A stretch of DNA of 64,000 nucleotides. It comes from Streptomyces sp. NBC_01465 (GTDB lineage Bacteria; Actinomycetota; Actinomycetes; Streptomycetales; Streptomycetaceae). Positions 23,609 through 32,141 of this stretch are shown here, piece by piece. The position numbers and the translations under genes are program-made. The notes under the pieces are model-generated. The model was not told the origin of the DNA. It saw only the letters and a program-made list of their open reading frames with translations, and ran no database searches. The stretch lies in assembly GCF_036227325.1 (NCBI RefSeq), contig NZ_CP109467.1, positions 8,928,001 to 8,992,000 on the forward strand, given 5' to 3'. The number at the start of each line of letters is the position of its first letter. The first letter of the stretch is position 1.

Positions 23609-25300
23609 TCAGGACCTCCCCCGCCCAGCCCGGGTCCCCTCGGACCCAGCGACATCCACGTACGTTTCCACCTGCTGCAGCACGACGCCGGTGTCGTGGT
23701 GCACGAACGTGAACCGAATCCGATGCCGGCCGGGCTCTTTAGCCAGGAGAGCGAACTGCGCCAACTCCGCGGCCCCGGGGCCGTAGGACGCCGTGGCGGG
23801 AGCAACGTCCGCCCGGCTCAACGGCACGGCCACGACGTCCAGCACAGGCCGCACGTCCGGACGCACCCACAGATGCGCGGGCTCCGCCACCAGCTCCACG
23901 GCCAAGCGCACCGGAGTCCCCGTACGGGGATCGTCGTCCACGAGCATCACATGGGCCCGAACACGCGCGGCCGACACCTCCTCGGGCTCCTCCCGACTTT
24001 GGCCGCCAAGCGAGGCCGCAGCCGCCAGGGCAGCAGGACCTGCTTCAAACGGCAGTGCGACAGGTGCCGACCAGCGCCCTAACGGACCGTTCAGACGTGG
24101 CCGTTCGGCGATGCGAGCGCTGAGGGGCGGGTAGACCGGCGCAGTCCTCAGGTACTGCTGGGCAGCCGCCTCGGCGATCTGCGGTAGCACCTGCGCGAAG
24201 TCTTCGAGACTGGACACGCCTTCGACCGCAGCCTGCTCGGCGCCAGGGCGCACCTGCAGCGTCGACGGCAGGGCCACCGCCAACTGCCTGCTGAGCGACT
24301 CCTCCACGGCCGCGCTCTGCAGGTCGTGAGGATTTCGCGGAACAACGACACTCACCCAGGGTCGATGAACCCCGAAATCGGCAACCCGGGCACGCCGGGC
24401 AGGGTCCTGGAGAGCCCAACGGTCCACCAGGAGCACCCCAGGCCGGGTGGGACCCTGCTGTTTCCCACCCTCGTACGGCGCCTCCTCATCGAGAGAGGAA
24501 ACCGTGACCTGATAGTTCAGCGAATGCCCGATGTCCTGGGCGACGAACGCCAACGGCCGTGCGGTGGACGGGTAATAGGGGTTCCAGTCGAGGGAACTGT
24601 GGCCGTAGTAGGAGGAATCTCTACCCTCCGGCAGGTCGTCCACGGTCGGCGCAGCCACGGTGACGTGCATCGCCCGGGGACTCATACCCCTCCCGAAGGC
24701 GCTGGGCGCCTTGCGATAGTCCAAGGCGCGACCCGGCGCGATCTCGGTGTCCTCGGCGACGCTCACGATGCGCTTAGCCAGCTCGTAGACTGCGCGCTCG
24801 TACTCTTCCGCGAAGGCACGGAGCTTGATCAGCCCGTACAAGCCGTCGGAGACGTAGCGGTCCCCGAAGTCACGGTGATTGAACTGCAACCGCTCCGCAG
24901 GAGTGGGGAGTAGGTGAGAGGGGACCGGAACCCACAGGGCCGGGACAATTGCCTCGGCGGGCCCGGCGGTCGTCGCGCGATGACGGATGGCCCGCTGCTC
25001 AAAGGCATGCCATTCCTTGCCGCATAACTCACTGTCGAAATAACGCGGCGAGAACAACGGCACGAACACCCGACAGGTGGCCAGAACTTCACCCAGCTGT
25101 TCGGACCAGTCCTCACCCGCGCGCAGCTGCCGGTCCATGAACCCGGCAGGCGCGCCTGCCGGCAGGTTGGTCATCGCCAGCACGTGGGCGCAGAGATCGC
25201 CGTAGAGCCGCTCCACCCACATGTCGGGGTCCATCGCTCCAGCCCCGCCACGGGGTGTGTGCGCATAGCTCAGATAGAAATAGGGCCTGTGATCGGCCAT
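23609..25300 (-). CDS. TIR-like (FxsC-type) protein with C-terminal beta domain
   Basis: A 563-residue protein. Residues 1 to ~160 match the FxsC TIR-like fold: 'PYFYLSYAHTP', then 'GFMDRQLRAGEDW', 'LATCRVFVPLFSPRYF' and 'SELCGKEWHAFEQR', where Glu96 occupies the place of the TIR catalytic glutamate. A middle region contains a FxsC-type block ('WNPYYPSTARPLAFVAQDIG'), and the final ~120 residues are a beta-sandwich-like segment ('PVRLAVELVAEPAHLW', 'HRIRFTFVHHDTGVVL'). FxsC was named from FxSxx-COOH radical-SAM peptide loci; no FxsA peptide or radical-SAM gene is present in this window. First gene of a three-gene operon with CHAT and hydrolase. NADase activity is possible but untested. Confidence 0.82.
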   Translation of the reverse strand: MADHRPYFYLSYAHTPRGGAGAMDPDMWVERLYGDLCAHVLAMTNLPAGAPAGFMDRQLRAGEDWSEQLGEVLATCRVFVPLFSPRYFDSELCGKEWHAFEQRAIRHRATTAGPAEAIVPALWVPVPSHLLPTPAERLQFNHRDFGDRYVSDGLYGLIKLRAFAEEYERAVYELAKRIVSVAEDTEIAPGRALDYRKAPSAFGRGMSPRAMHVTVAAPTVDDLPEGRDSSYYGHSSLDWNPYYPSTARPLAFVAQDIGHSLNYQVTVSSLDEEAPYEGGKQQGPTRPGVLLVDRWALQDPARRARVADFGVHRPWVSVVVPRNPHDLQSAAVEESLSRQLAVALPSTLQVRPGAEQAAVEGVSSLEDFAQVLPQIAEAAAQQYLRTAPVYPPLSARIAERPRLNGPLGRWSAPVALPFEAGPAALAAAASLGGQSREEPEEVSAARVRAHVMLVDDDPRTGTPVRLAVELVAEPAHLWVRPDVRPVLDVVAVPLSRADVAPATASYGPGAAELAQFALLAKEPGRHRIRFTFVHHDTGVVLQQVETYVDVAGSEGTRAGRGRS

Positions 25301-25451
25301 GCGCGGCCCCGCTGTTCCTGGCACACAACCCCCGGAGTCCCATGAGCGTTCCAACTGGAAGCCCAGCATAGGAAGGGAAGCCGTCTGCTGGGAATGGTTA
25401 CTACGCCGCAGCAGGAGAGAGCTCGGGTCCCGCACAGCTAAGCGGTCGGCT

Positions 25452-25467
25452 CCGGAAGTCCTTCCGG
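25452..25467 (-). terminator. Short palindrome after the 25524 gene
   Basis: ccggaag-tc-cttccgg, a 7-bp perfect inverted repeat 57 bases past the stop of the minus-strand gene at 25524 and upstream of the TIR operon. It could end transcription of the NADAR pair or serve as an operator for the TIR gene. Confidence 0.4.
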
Positions 25468-25523
25468 GCTTGATCAAACTGCGAGTGGTGGTTGACCAAG
25501 CGCTCGGCTACTGGCGGGAGGGG

Positions 25524-26243
25524 TTATTCCGACCGTGCAGTATTCCCTCGGTTGATCTCGGGTTCGGTCGGGTCTGGGCCTGGCGAGAGGCGGGCCGCTC
25601 CCTCGGGCGTGAAGGTGAAGCCGTCTGTGAACAGAGTGCCCCCGGCTCGGATCGCCCAGAGGACGGGTTCGGTGCGGAGGCAGGCCGTCGGTGAAGTTGG
25701 ACTCGGGGAGAGACCATTCCAGAGGTGGAAGCAGACGAGGGCATCGTCACGCCGGTCGGTCGCATAGGCCAGCGTCTTGGGGTATCTGGGGTTGGTGCCC
25801 CCGAAGAGGACCGAGGGCTCGCCGAACGCCGTGACAACGTCGCTGAGGTGACGATCCTCGCGGCACCAGGTCTCGCCGCTGTGGCGGAGCATGGCGTACT
25901 CAGCCGCGGTGAGGGTTCGATCGAGGGCCAGCCATCCCTGACGATGTGCGATCTCGGCGTATACCGAGGCCATGGAGCCTTCGTGCGTATCACTCCAGAG
26001 ATCCTTGAAGGCGCCGCTCACGCCAGTGGAGAAGAACGCCTTCCGGGTTCGGAGACCCTCCAGTTCCTCCTGACATGCCTCCTCGGCGCTGTCTGCGAAC
26101 GCCACTGCGTCGAGGTAGAGCCTGATCCCCATCTCGCCGCCATACATTCCCGGGCGACGCAAGGCGCTGTTCAAGTGCCTGACCAGGTAATCGAGCACTA
26201 CTTGGACGGAGCGCTCACCGTTGTGGCCGGTCGAGTCGGTCAT
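25524..26243 (-). CDS. Hypothetical protein next to NADAR gene
   Basis: A 239-residue acidic protein that I do not recognise. The N-terminal 'LNSALRRPGMYGGEMGIRLYLDAVAF' looks conserved; the C-terminal ~30 residues are Pro/Thr-rich and probably disordered. No membrane segment. Its ATG overlaps the stop of the upstream NADAR reading frame in that frame's shifted form (26240-26243), and would be 77 bp downstream of the stop in the unshifted form, so it is co-transcribed either way. Possibly a partner of the NADAR enzyme. Confidence 0.6.
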   Translation of the reverse strand: MTDSTGHNGERSVQVVLDYLVRHLNSALRRPGMYGGEMGIRLYLDAVAFADSAEEACQEELEGLRTRKAFFSTGVSGAFKDLWSDTHEGSMASVYAEIAHRQGWLALDRTLTAAEYAMLRHSGETWCREDRHLSDVVTAFGEPSVLFGGTNPRYPKTLAYATDRRDDALVCFHLWNGLSPSPTSPTACLRTEPVLWAIRAGGTLFTDGFTFTPEGAARLSPGPDPTEPEINRGNTARSE

Positions 26244-27442
26244 CGTCTGCTCTCCTGTTGGTCCTCGGTCCGGGCGGCGAGGTACTCGGGCTGCTCGGAT
26301 TCGAGCGGCGGGCGGCCTTTTACAGGCCTGTGATGCCGGCCCGCTGTGCCTGTAGCTCCGAGCGGACGAGTTCGAGGAGTCGGCCTGCCCAGTTGCGGCC
26401 GCGTCCGGCGTTGTCCCCCCCAGAAGCCCGAGTCGGCGTCGTCGTAGATCACGGTGGCGTCGTTCGTGGTCAGCAGGATCTCGGCCAGGTCGGGGTGCTG
26501 GTGATACTTCGCGCGCAAGAGGTCCGTCATCACCGCGGCGCGGGCTTGCTGCCAGCCCTCACGCTGTGCTGCCGCGGTCGCGGACTTGCGTGCGGCGGCA
26601 TGGGTCTCTGCCGTGGCGATCGCGGTCCGGACCTCGGGGTCAGCGACTGACAGCGCCCAGTAGGCGTGGGCGGCAGATGGGTAGCTGACCTCGCCGACGA
26701 CGATCGGGGCCGGGTAGTCGTTGCGCAGGCCCCGGAATCCCGGGGCATCGACCGGTTTGCTCGGATACGTGTGGTACAGCTTGATCGCCGGGGCGAAGGA
26801 GGTCACTGGTCCGTCTGCCGGGACGTGTGTGGCCCGTTCAGCAACCCATCGTGCCCGTTCCTCGAAGTAGGCGACGGCCCTGTCGTAGTCCTCCTGCATG
26901 ATCGGCCCCTCGGCCGGGATGTACGTTTCGCCGCCGGGTCCCGCCACCAGCACCCGCAGCGGCCAGTCTTTGCTGTCCATGTCGCCCAGTGCGTAGCGGC
27001 GCTGCGAGATCGGGATGGCCAGGAAGGCGTTGCGGGCTGCGGCGCGGTTTGCCTCGGTCCGGTCGGCGAGGAAGGTGTCGACTGCGGCGAGGCACCGACC
27101 TGTTGAATCCGGGCGCCCGTTCAGTTGGTCGATGGTGTCGCGTATCTCGGCGACCAGCAGGTCGGGGGTGAGGTGGCTGTGGGGCTCGCTGAAGGTCCAG
27201 CTGGCCAGTTCGAACGCGGATGCCTTGGCGCCGTCGGGCAGGGTGGTGGCTACCCAGCCGCTGTCGAGCTTGTTCTGGAACTCCTCAAGGGTGACCAGTT
27301 CCCAGCAGTCGATGAGCCCGTCGGCGTAGATGAACAGGTCGGTGAGGAAGTGCGTGCCGCCGTTGCGGATGAAGGCGTGGCGCCAGGTGCCGGGTATGCG
27401 AACACCGTCCACCGTGCGGTGAGTTGTCTTGTTGCCGATCAT
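26240..27442 (-). CDS. NADAR-domain protein with frameshifted C-terminus
   Basis: ATG 27442 gives a 400-residue frame. Residues to ~230 form an uncharacterised N-terminal region with 'GTHFLTDLFIYADGLIDCWE'. Then comes a NADAR (YbiA/DUF1768-like) domain: 'PGFRGLRNDYPAPIVVGEVS', 'YPSAAHAYWALSVADPEV', a central 'MTDLLRAKYHQHPDLAEILL' and 'DADSGFWGG'. NADAR proteins handle ADP-ribose or riboflavin-intermediate glycosides. At a run of seven Gs (plus strand 26415-26421) the reading frame leaves the family pattern; with six, it would continue 'WGDNAGRGRNWAGRLLELV' and stop at 26320, the expected ending. The gene is therefore frameshifted, phase-switched or mis-sequenced at this tract. Confidence 0.72.
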   Translation of the reverse strand: MIGNKTTHRTVDGVRIPGTWRHAFIRNGGTHFLTDLFIYADGLIDCWELVTLEEFQNKLDSGWVATTLPDGAKASAFELASWTFSEPHSHLTPDLLVAEIRDTIDQLNGRPDSTGRCLAAVDTFLADRTEANRAAARNAFLAIPISQRRYALGDMDSKDWPLRVLVAGPGGETYIPAEGPIMQEDYDRAVAYFEERARWVAERATHVPADGPVTSFAPAIKLYHTYPSKPVDAPGFRGLRNDYPAPIVVGEVSYPSAAHAYWALSVADPEVRTAIATAETHAAARKSATAAAQREGWQQARAAVMTDLLRAKYHQHPDLAEILLTTNDATVIYDDADSGFWGGQRRTRPQLGRPTPRTRPLGATGTAGRHHRPVKGRPPLESEQPEYLAARTEDQQESRR

Positions 27443-27593
27443 CCGGCAATTGTGTCGCAGCTGCCGCTGCGGGGTCGGGGAGTTTCCGATGGGACATGCG
27501 CTGGGGTGCTGGCTGGCGGTACTGGCGGCGGTGGATCCTGGAGCGGACAGAGACCACCTCCCAAGGCCAGCTACACGGTGCAACACTGCATCC

Positions 27594-28106
27594 GTGGATG
27601 ACAGGGCACGCTATGAGGCGCAACTCGACACGCTGATTGCGCTCATTACCTACATGGCTCTTACGAGATGGCGTAGTCGCTCCCCCAACGGCCTCTCAAA
27701 GGATCTTGGACTAGCTGAGGACGTTGTCACTCGCGCGTTGAACGGGTTTCCTGGTTTGTTCCGCAAGAGTGCGGACTTCTATCCGACTGACGCTGGGCCC
27801 CAACACTCCTTCACCCTGCATGCGCGCTATGCGCGGCGCCGACCTCGGGAGGAGAACTCCACCCCCAACCAACCAGTTGGTGCACCCAACGCGGCATCCC
27901 TCAGCGACCCCGAACCCACTCAGGATGGGGCGGGAGAGGAATTGGATGCTGAAACGCTCCGCGCGCTCCTCGACTACGTGACCGAACGCGCAAGGGCCGA
28001 GCGGGATACCCGTTTACACACCCAATCGATTCGGTGGCTGCTGGCCGGAGCCATCACGGCCGCCCTTGCCAGCCTGGTAGCAGCGATCATCCAGGCCCTC
28101 CGATAG
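27594..28106 (+). CDS. Small tail-anchored hypothetical protein
   Basis: GTG 27594 gives 170 residues: a winged-helix-like N-terminal part ('TLIALITYMALTRWRSRSPN', then 'LGLAEDVVTRALNGFPGLFRKSADF'), a Pro/Glu linker, and one C-terminal membrane helix 'IRWLLAGAITAALASLVAAI'. The layout (small helical domain plus tail anchor) is seen in membrane-tethered partners of conflict systems. It is divergent from the NADAR gene with 151 bp between. Function unknown. Confidence 0.6.
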   Translation: MDDRARYEAQLDTLIALITYMALTRWRSRSPNGLSKDLGLAEDVVTRALNGFPGLFRKSADFYPTDAGPQHSFTLHARYARRRPREENSTPNQPVGAPNAASLSDPEPTQDGAGEELDAETLRALLDYVTERARAERDTRLHTQSIRWLLAGAITAALASLVAAIIQALR

Positions 28107-28349
28107 CCGACCTCCTGGCTCCGACGACGCACCGGCAGTCGCTTTGCGCGGTTAACGACGCTGGCCGTGCAACGGTGAGTTGGACGCGCAGGCGCGCCCA
28201 ACAGCAGCAACCCTCTGTTTGATCCCATCCAGTCCATGCAGGTCAGCCTCGCGCGGAGGACTAACTCCCTTGGGGCAGGGCGCAGGTGCTGGTGCATCGG
28301 ACTTCTGTGACTGGGCGCCAGAGTTGGCCGCGTTCGCCAACTGAAGCGC

Positions 28350-29735
28350 TCACCTCGATGCCAAGCCGGTCGAGTTGGCGGTGCGGCGCCGGGTCTCCGC
28401 AAGATGGGTGTTGATGTAGCGGCCGAGGATCAGTGGGTCCTGGGGGGTGTGGGCCTCGAAGGTGATGCGGCGCAGCAGGCTGACTCCGTCGAGTGCGACG
28501 CCCTCGCGGGCGAGGATGAAGACGAGAGTGAGGAACGCGGACCGGGCGTTACCGTCGCCGAAGGGATGAAAGAAGCAGACGTCGAGATAGGCGCGGGCGG
28601 CGCGGGCGGTCAGGCCGAGAGGCCGCTCGACGTCGGATGCACTCTCGGCCAGGCACGTGTCGAAGCGGGCAGGTATGTTCGGTCCGATGCCGTAGCGCTC
28701 CCGGCTTCCCTTGGCGAACGCGGGCGAGTTGCGGAACCGTGGCGGCTGCGGAGTACCCAGGAGGTGCTGATGCCAGCTGCTGAGCAGTGCGAAGTCGAGC
28801 CGCGCTCCGCGTGCCGCATCGGCTCGTAGCAATTCCAGGGCGCTGAGCAGGCCTTGGGCTCGGGCAGGGTCGATGGCGCCGTCAAAGGCCCGAATGTCCT
28901 CCGCCGCGCCGTCGCGAAGGGGCACTACCGGTCCGTCCGTACCACTGTCCGAGATCTCGTGCCACGGCACCGATTCACGCACCGCGAGCCAGCGCTGCAA
29001 GTGGTCTTGAGTCGGCGCGTCTGCGCGGGTACGGCCGTCGGCTGGCTGCAGAGACAGCGCAAGCTGCTCCGCGACGTCGTCGACCACCACCGTGTCAGGA
29101 CCGGTCCAGCTGTGGAACCGTCCACCGATCGCCTCGTCCACCAGGCCTCGGGCCACGTCGGGCGCGACTCCCCAGCGATGGAGGAACCAGGTGAGCACTT
29201 GGCGGCAGTGGCCGTGCCAGCCACTGCCGCACCCGGTGCGGTCGACGACCTGCAGGATCAAGTTCCTCGCCGCGCGCTCCCACAAGATCCGCTGATCCTC
29301 GATGTCGGTCAGGTCCAGGGGGTACGCCTCGAACCAGTCGGCGAGGTACTCCAGCCACTCGCGCCACTCACGCAGGGCCGCCTCGACCCGGACCAGTGTC
29401 TCTTCCGACGTCGTGATCGAGTCCCGCGGACAGCACCAGCTTCCTACCGGTCCACCGTCGAAATCCCCCTCGTCGTGCGACCAGCGCCACCCGACGGTCC
29501 ATCCGCCGTAGTACTGGACAAGGGCGTACGACATGGCGTCGGCCCAGCGCTCGGCCTCGCCATGGCTCCAGGTGCTCATCGCGGGGTCCCCGAAAGGGAC
29601 GTCCGGGCGGATAGGTACACACTGGGCCGGGCCGAGCGAGCGCACCGTCTGCGCTACGGACGCGCCGTCGAAGGCATGACGGGCGGGGTCCACGTCGTCC
29701 CAGTTCAGGAGGTGAGGAGCCAATTCAACGATCAC
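28350..29735 (-). CDS. Fic-domain protein (AMPylase-type)
   Basis: A 461-residue protein with the Fic active-site loop 'CFFHPFGDGNARSAFL' (consensus HPFx[D/E]GN[G/K]R, with Ala for the second Gly) in the C-terminal third. The preceding helix 'RFDTCLAESASDVERPLG' and following helix 'ILAREGVALDGVSLL' complete the fold. Fic enzymes usually transfer AMP from ATP to a hydroxyl on a target protein. The long N-terminal ~270 residues (Trp-rich, 'WLEYLADWFEAYPLDLTD') are not recognisable. No inhibitory [S/T]xxxE[G/N] helix is obvious nearby. Monocistronic. Confidence 0.82.
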   Translation of the reverse strand: MIVELAPHLLNWDDVDPARHAFDGASVAQTVRSLGPAQCVPIRPDVPFGDPAMSTWSHGEAERWADAMSYALVQYYGGWTVGWRWSHDEGDFDGGPVGSWCCPRDSITTSEETLVRVEAALREWREWLEYLADWFEAYPLDLTDIEDQRILWERAARNLILQVVDRTGCGSGWHGHCRQVLTWFLHRWGVAPDVARGLVDEAIGGRFHSWTGPDTVVVDDVAEQLALSLQPADGRTRADAPTQDHLQRWLAVRESVPWHEISDSGTDGPVVPLRDGAAEDIRAFDGAIDPARAQGLLSALELLRADAARGARLDFALLSSWHQHLLGTPQPPRFRNSPAFAKGSRERYGIGPNIPARFDTCLAESASDVERPLGLTARAARAYLDVCFFHPFGDGNARSAFLTLVFILAREGVALDGVSLLRRITFEAHTPQDPLILGRYINTHLAETRRRTANSTGLASR

Positions 29736-29887
29736 CGCCCAAGCCTGCCACGCTCACCGGGCGCCCTAAGGTAGTTTTCCCCGCTCAGGAGCGCGACGGG
29801 CCTGCTGTCGCCACCTCCGACGCACAGCCCCGCTAACTCAAGCGCTCATCCGCCAACTGTGATGCCCGGTCACAACTTCACCAATCG

Positions 29888-29917
29888 GTATGCCCAGCAG
29901 CATACTGAGGGGCATAC
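29888..29917 (+). promoter_or_regulatory. Inverted-repeat operator of toxin-antitoxin pair
   Basis: gtatgccc (29888-29895) and gggcatac (29910-29917) are an exact 8-bp inverted repeat with a 14-bp spacer that holds a further catac. It ends 7 bp before the antitoxin GTG, the usual place for autorepression by an antitoxin such as a ribbon-helix-helix dimer. Confidence 0.6.
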
Positions 29918-29924
29918 TTGAAGG

Positions 29925-30179
29925 GTGGACGACAAAGACACCAGCGTGAAGATCGACACGAGCACAAGGGACCGCTTCAAGGCCCTCGCCAAGGGGCGAG
30001 GCCTCACGATGCGCGACTACCTCGCCGAACTCGCCGAACGCGAAGAACACGAGAGGTTCCTCGACTCCGCGACGGCCGCCTTCAAGCGGGCCGTCGAGCG
30101 CCCCGGCATCGCTGAGAACTTCGACCGCGACTTCGGCGGACTGCCCACAGCCGACCACACCACGGGCCAGGCGGCCTGA
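29925..30179 (+). CDS. Antitoxin, ribbon-helix-helix-like
   Basis: An 84-residue protein. 'VKIDTSTRDRFKALAKGRGL' followed by 'TMRDYLAELAEREEHER' reads as a ribbon-helix-helix DNA-binding unit, and the C-terminal tail ('AVERPGIAENFDRDFGG') would be the toxin-binding part. GTG start directly behind aaggg. The stop is 3 bases from the toxin start. Streptomyces annotate similar proteins as MazE7-type antitoxins. Likely represses its own operon through the repeat at 29888-29917. Confidence 0.72.
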   Translation: MDDKDTSVKIDTSTRDRFKALAKGRGLTMRDYLAELAEREEHERFLDSATAAFKRAVERPGIAENFDRDFGGLPTADHTTGQAA

Positions 30180-30182
30180 GTT

Positions 30183-30554
30183 GTGGAACTGCTCATCGAC
30201 CACCGATGGCTTCTGGCTCAGCAGGAAGTACTGCTCGGCAAAGACCTCACCGTGCACGACTACTCGATCTTCGTCGGGATGGGCGCACGCCACCGGGTGA
30301 ACACCCCGCGCCTGGGCGAGGAACCCGACGCCTCCTGGCGCGCCGCAGTGCTCGTGGAAGAACTCGTCCTGCTACGGCCGCTGCCGGCCCGCAACGAGTA
30401 CTTCGCCTACGGTGTCGCCACCGCATACCTCGAAGCCTCGGCCCAACCCATCGAGGCCGCCTACGAACTGTGGCGCGACCTCATCACCGACATCCGAGCC
30501 CTGCGCCTCGACGTCTACGACATCGCCGACCGGCTCCGGTCCTGGAGCATCTGA
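30183..30554 (+). CDS. Fic/Doc-type toxin component, degenerate loop
   Basis: A 123-residue protein that matches the short Streptomyces Fic-family TA toxins: 'DHRWLLAQQEVLLGKDLTVH', 'RHRVNTPRLGEEPDASWRAA', and a C-terminal 'VYDIADRLRSWSI'. The Fic loop is shortened to 'LRPLPARNEYFAYGVATAYL' (P.xxN instead of HPFxDGN), with only the Asn and the following helix retained. Doc relatives phosphorylate EF-Tu, but loss of the His suggests another activity or none. GTG start, 3 bp after the antitoxin stop. The second Fic-fold protein within 2.2 kb. Confidence 0.7.
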   Translation: MELLIDHRWLLAQQEVLLGKDLTVHDYSIFVGMGARHRVNTPRLGEEPDASWRAAVLVEELVLLRPLPARNEYFAYGVATAYLEASAQPIEAAYELWRDLITDIRALRLDVYDIADRLRSWSI

Positions 30555-30666
30555 CTTCGACGGGGCATCCCGCTTTAAGGCTGTTGCTGCTTGGTACGAG
30601 GTGGTGCGGCGGGCACCTCGCGCGGCGCTAGCATCGGCACTCCACCGCCCTTGGGAGTTTGCCGCT

Positions 30667-31548
30667 GTGTCGTTGCCGCGTATCGGAGTTGTCATCGTGA
30701 CCATGGGCACACGCCCGCGGGAACTGGAGGCTCTACTCACTTCGGTGGAGAAGCAGGATGCGCCGGCGGCTCGAGTGATGCTGATCGGCAACTCAACGCC
30801 CCTCACGGACGTGAACGTGGCGGAGAACGTGACCAAGGTCCCGCTCGAGGAAAACCTCGGCTGTCCAGGAGGCCGCAACGTCGGCCTGAAGCTGCTGCGC
30901 GACTCCGGCGAGGTCGATGTCGTCATCGAGTTGGACGACGACGGTCTGCTCATCGACGCGGACGTATTCGCAAGGGTCCAGCAGCTGTTCGCGTCCGAAC
31001 CGCGGCTCGGGATTGTCGGATTCAGGGTGGCTGACGAACACGGACACACCGAGCGACGCTGGGTGCCCCGCCTGCGCGCCGACGATCCGATGCGCCGCGG
31101 CCCGGTGACCGCGTTCCTCGGTGGAGGCCACGCCTTTTCCATGCGGATGCTCAAGGAAACCGGGCTGTGGGCGGGGGAGTTCTTCTTCGGGCATGAGGAG
31201 TCCGACCTGGCGTGGCGAGCGCTGGACGAGGGCTGGAAGATCCTTTACGAACCCGAGCTTGTCCTGCAGCACCCGGCGACGTCCCCAGCTAGGCATGCGG
31301 TCTACTACCGCTTCACGGCGCGAAACCGGGTGTGGCTGGCGCGCCGGAGGCTGCCGTGGCCGCTGATTCCCGTCTACCTCGGAGTGTGGATCCTCCTCAC
31401 CGTGGCGCGTATCCGATCCGTGGCCGGACTGAGAGCGTGGTGCGGCGGCTTCGTTGAGGGTCTGCGGACGTCATGTCCACCGCGCAAGGCGATGAAGTGG
31501 CGCACGGTGTGGCGTATGACCCGGCTGGGCCGCCCTCCGATCTTCTGA
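30667..31548 (+). CDS. Family 2 glycosyltransferase
   Basis: About 293 residues from GTG 30667 (another GTG at 30601 is possible). GT-A hallmarks: 'RIGVVIVTMGTRPRELEALL', nucleotide-sugar pocket 'LEENLGCPGGRNVGLKLL', the metal-binding 'VIELDDDGLLID' (DxD), and the catalytic-base region 'FFGHEESDLAWRALDEGW'. A single C-terminal hydrophobic helix 'PLIPVYLGVWILLTVARI' is probably a membrane anchor. Typical of rhamnosyl-type transferases that decorate cell-wall polymers. It stands alone, unrelated to its neighbours. Confidence 0.85.
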   Translation: MSLPRIGVVIVTMGTRPRELEALLTSVEKQDAPAARVMLIGNSTPLTDVNVAENVTKVPLEENLGCPGGRNVGLKLLRDSGEVDVVIELDDDGLLIDADVFARVQQLFASEPRLGIVGFRVADEHGHTERRWVPRLRADDPMRRGPVTAFLGGGHAFSMRMLKETGLWAGEFFFGHEESDLAWRALDEGWKILYEPELVLQHPATSPARHAVYYRFTARNRVWLARRRLPWPLIPVYLGVWILLTVARIRSVAGLRAWCGGFVEGLRTSCPPRKAMKWRTVWRMTRLGRPPIF

Positions 31549-31574
31549 GCAGCTCAGCGTTTGGTGGAGGTCGC

Positions 31575-32141
31575 CTACCAGTCGGTGAGATCCACCAGGC
31601 GGCGGCAGTGCGGGTCCTCGGAAGCCTCGGAAGTTCGCCACTCCTCTCCGAGCAACGAGGGCAGTGCTGCCAGCAGCGCGGTCAGCGCACCACCCGGCCG
31701 CACGTCTGCGGCGACCACGCCGGGGAACTCGTCGCTGTCCATGTACAGGCGCAGCAGGCCTCCTTCGAGGAAGAGGAACCCGCGCAGATGCGGACCGGCC
31801 GACTCTTCTGACGGGTGGGCCAGGCACCGCAGCAGAGTGGCGGACCAGTCGTCCGTGGTGAACGGGGCCTCTTTCACCTGTTCCGGATCGACCAGATACA
31901 GGTCCATCCCCATGGTGGAAGTGACCCTGTGTGCCGGGTAGATGTGTGTGCCGGTGTGCACTGCGCGAAGCAGCGCGACGACGTCGTGCGCGGTGCGCAG
32001 TCCCTCACCGTCGCGGAGCGGGATCTCGTACGCGGTCAGTTGGTCCGGTGCGCACTCACCTCTGTCTCCGAGGACGGCCCGCACCGCCGGCGCATGTGAC
32101 GGTGCGGGCAGAATTCCGCGTACGTACTGGTCCTCCAGCAC
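31575..32141 (-). CDS. Hypothetical protein, 188 aa
   Basis: Soluble acidic protein, convergent with the glycosyltransferase gene 26 bp away. Segments such as 'TSTMGMDLYLVDPEQVKEA' and 'HLRGFLFLEGGLLRLYMDSD' look like an alpha/beta fold. I do not recognise the family. No partner gene is adjacent on the same strand. Confidence 0.55.
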   Translation of the reverse strand: MLEDQYVRGILPAPSHAPAVRAVLGDRGECAPDQLTAYEIPLRDGEGLRTAHDVVALLRAVHTGTHIYPAHRVTSTMGMDLYLVDPEQVKEAPFTTDDWSATLLRCLAHPSEESAGPHLRGFLFLEGGLLRLYMDSDEFPGVVAADVRPGGALTALLAALPSLLGEEWRTSEASEDPHCRRLVDLTDW

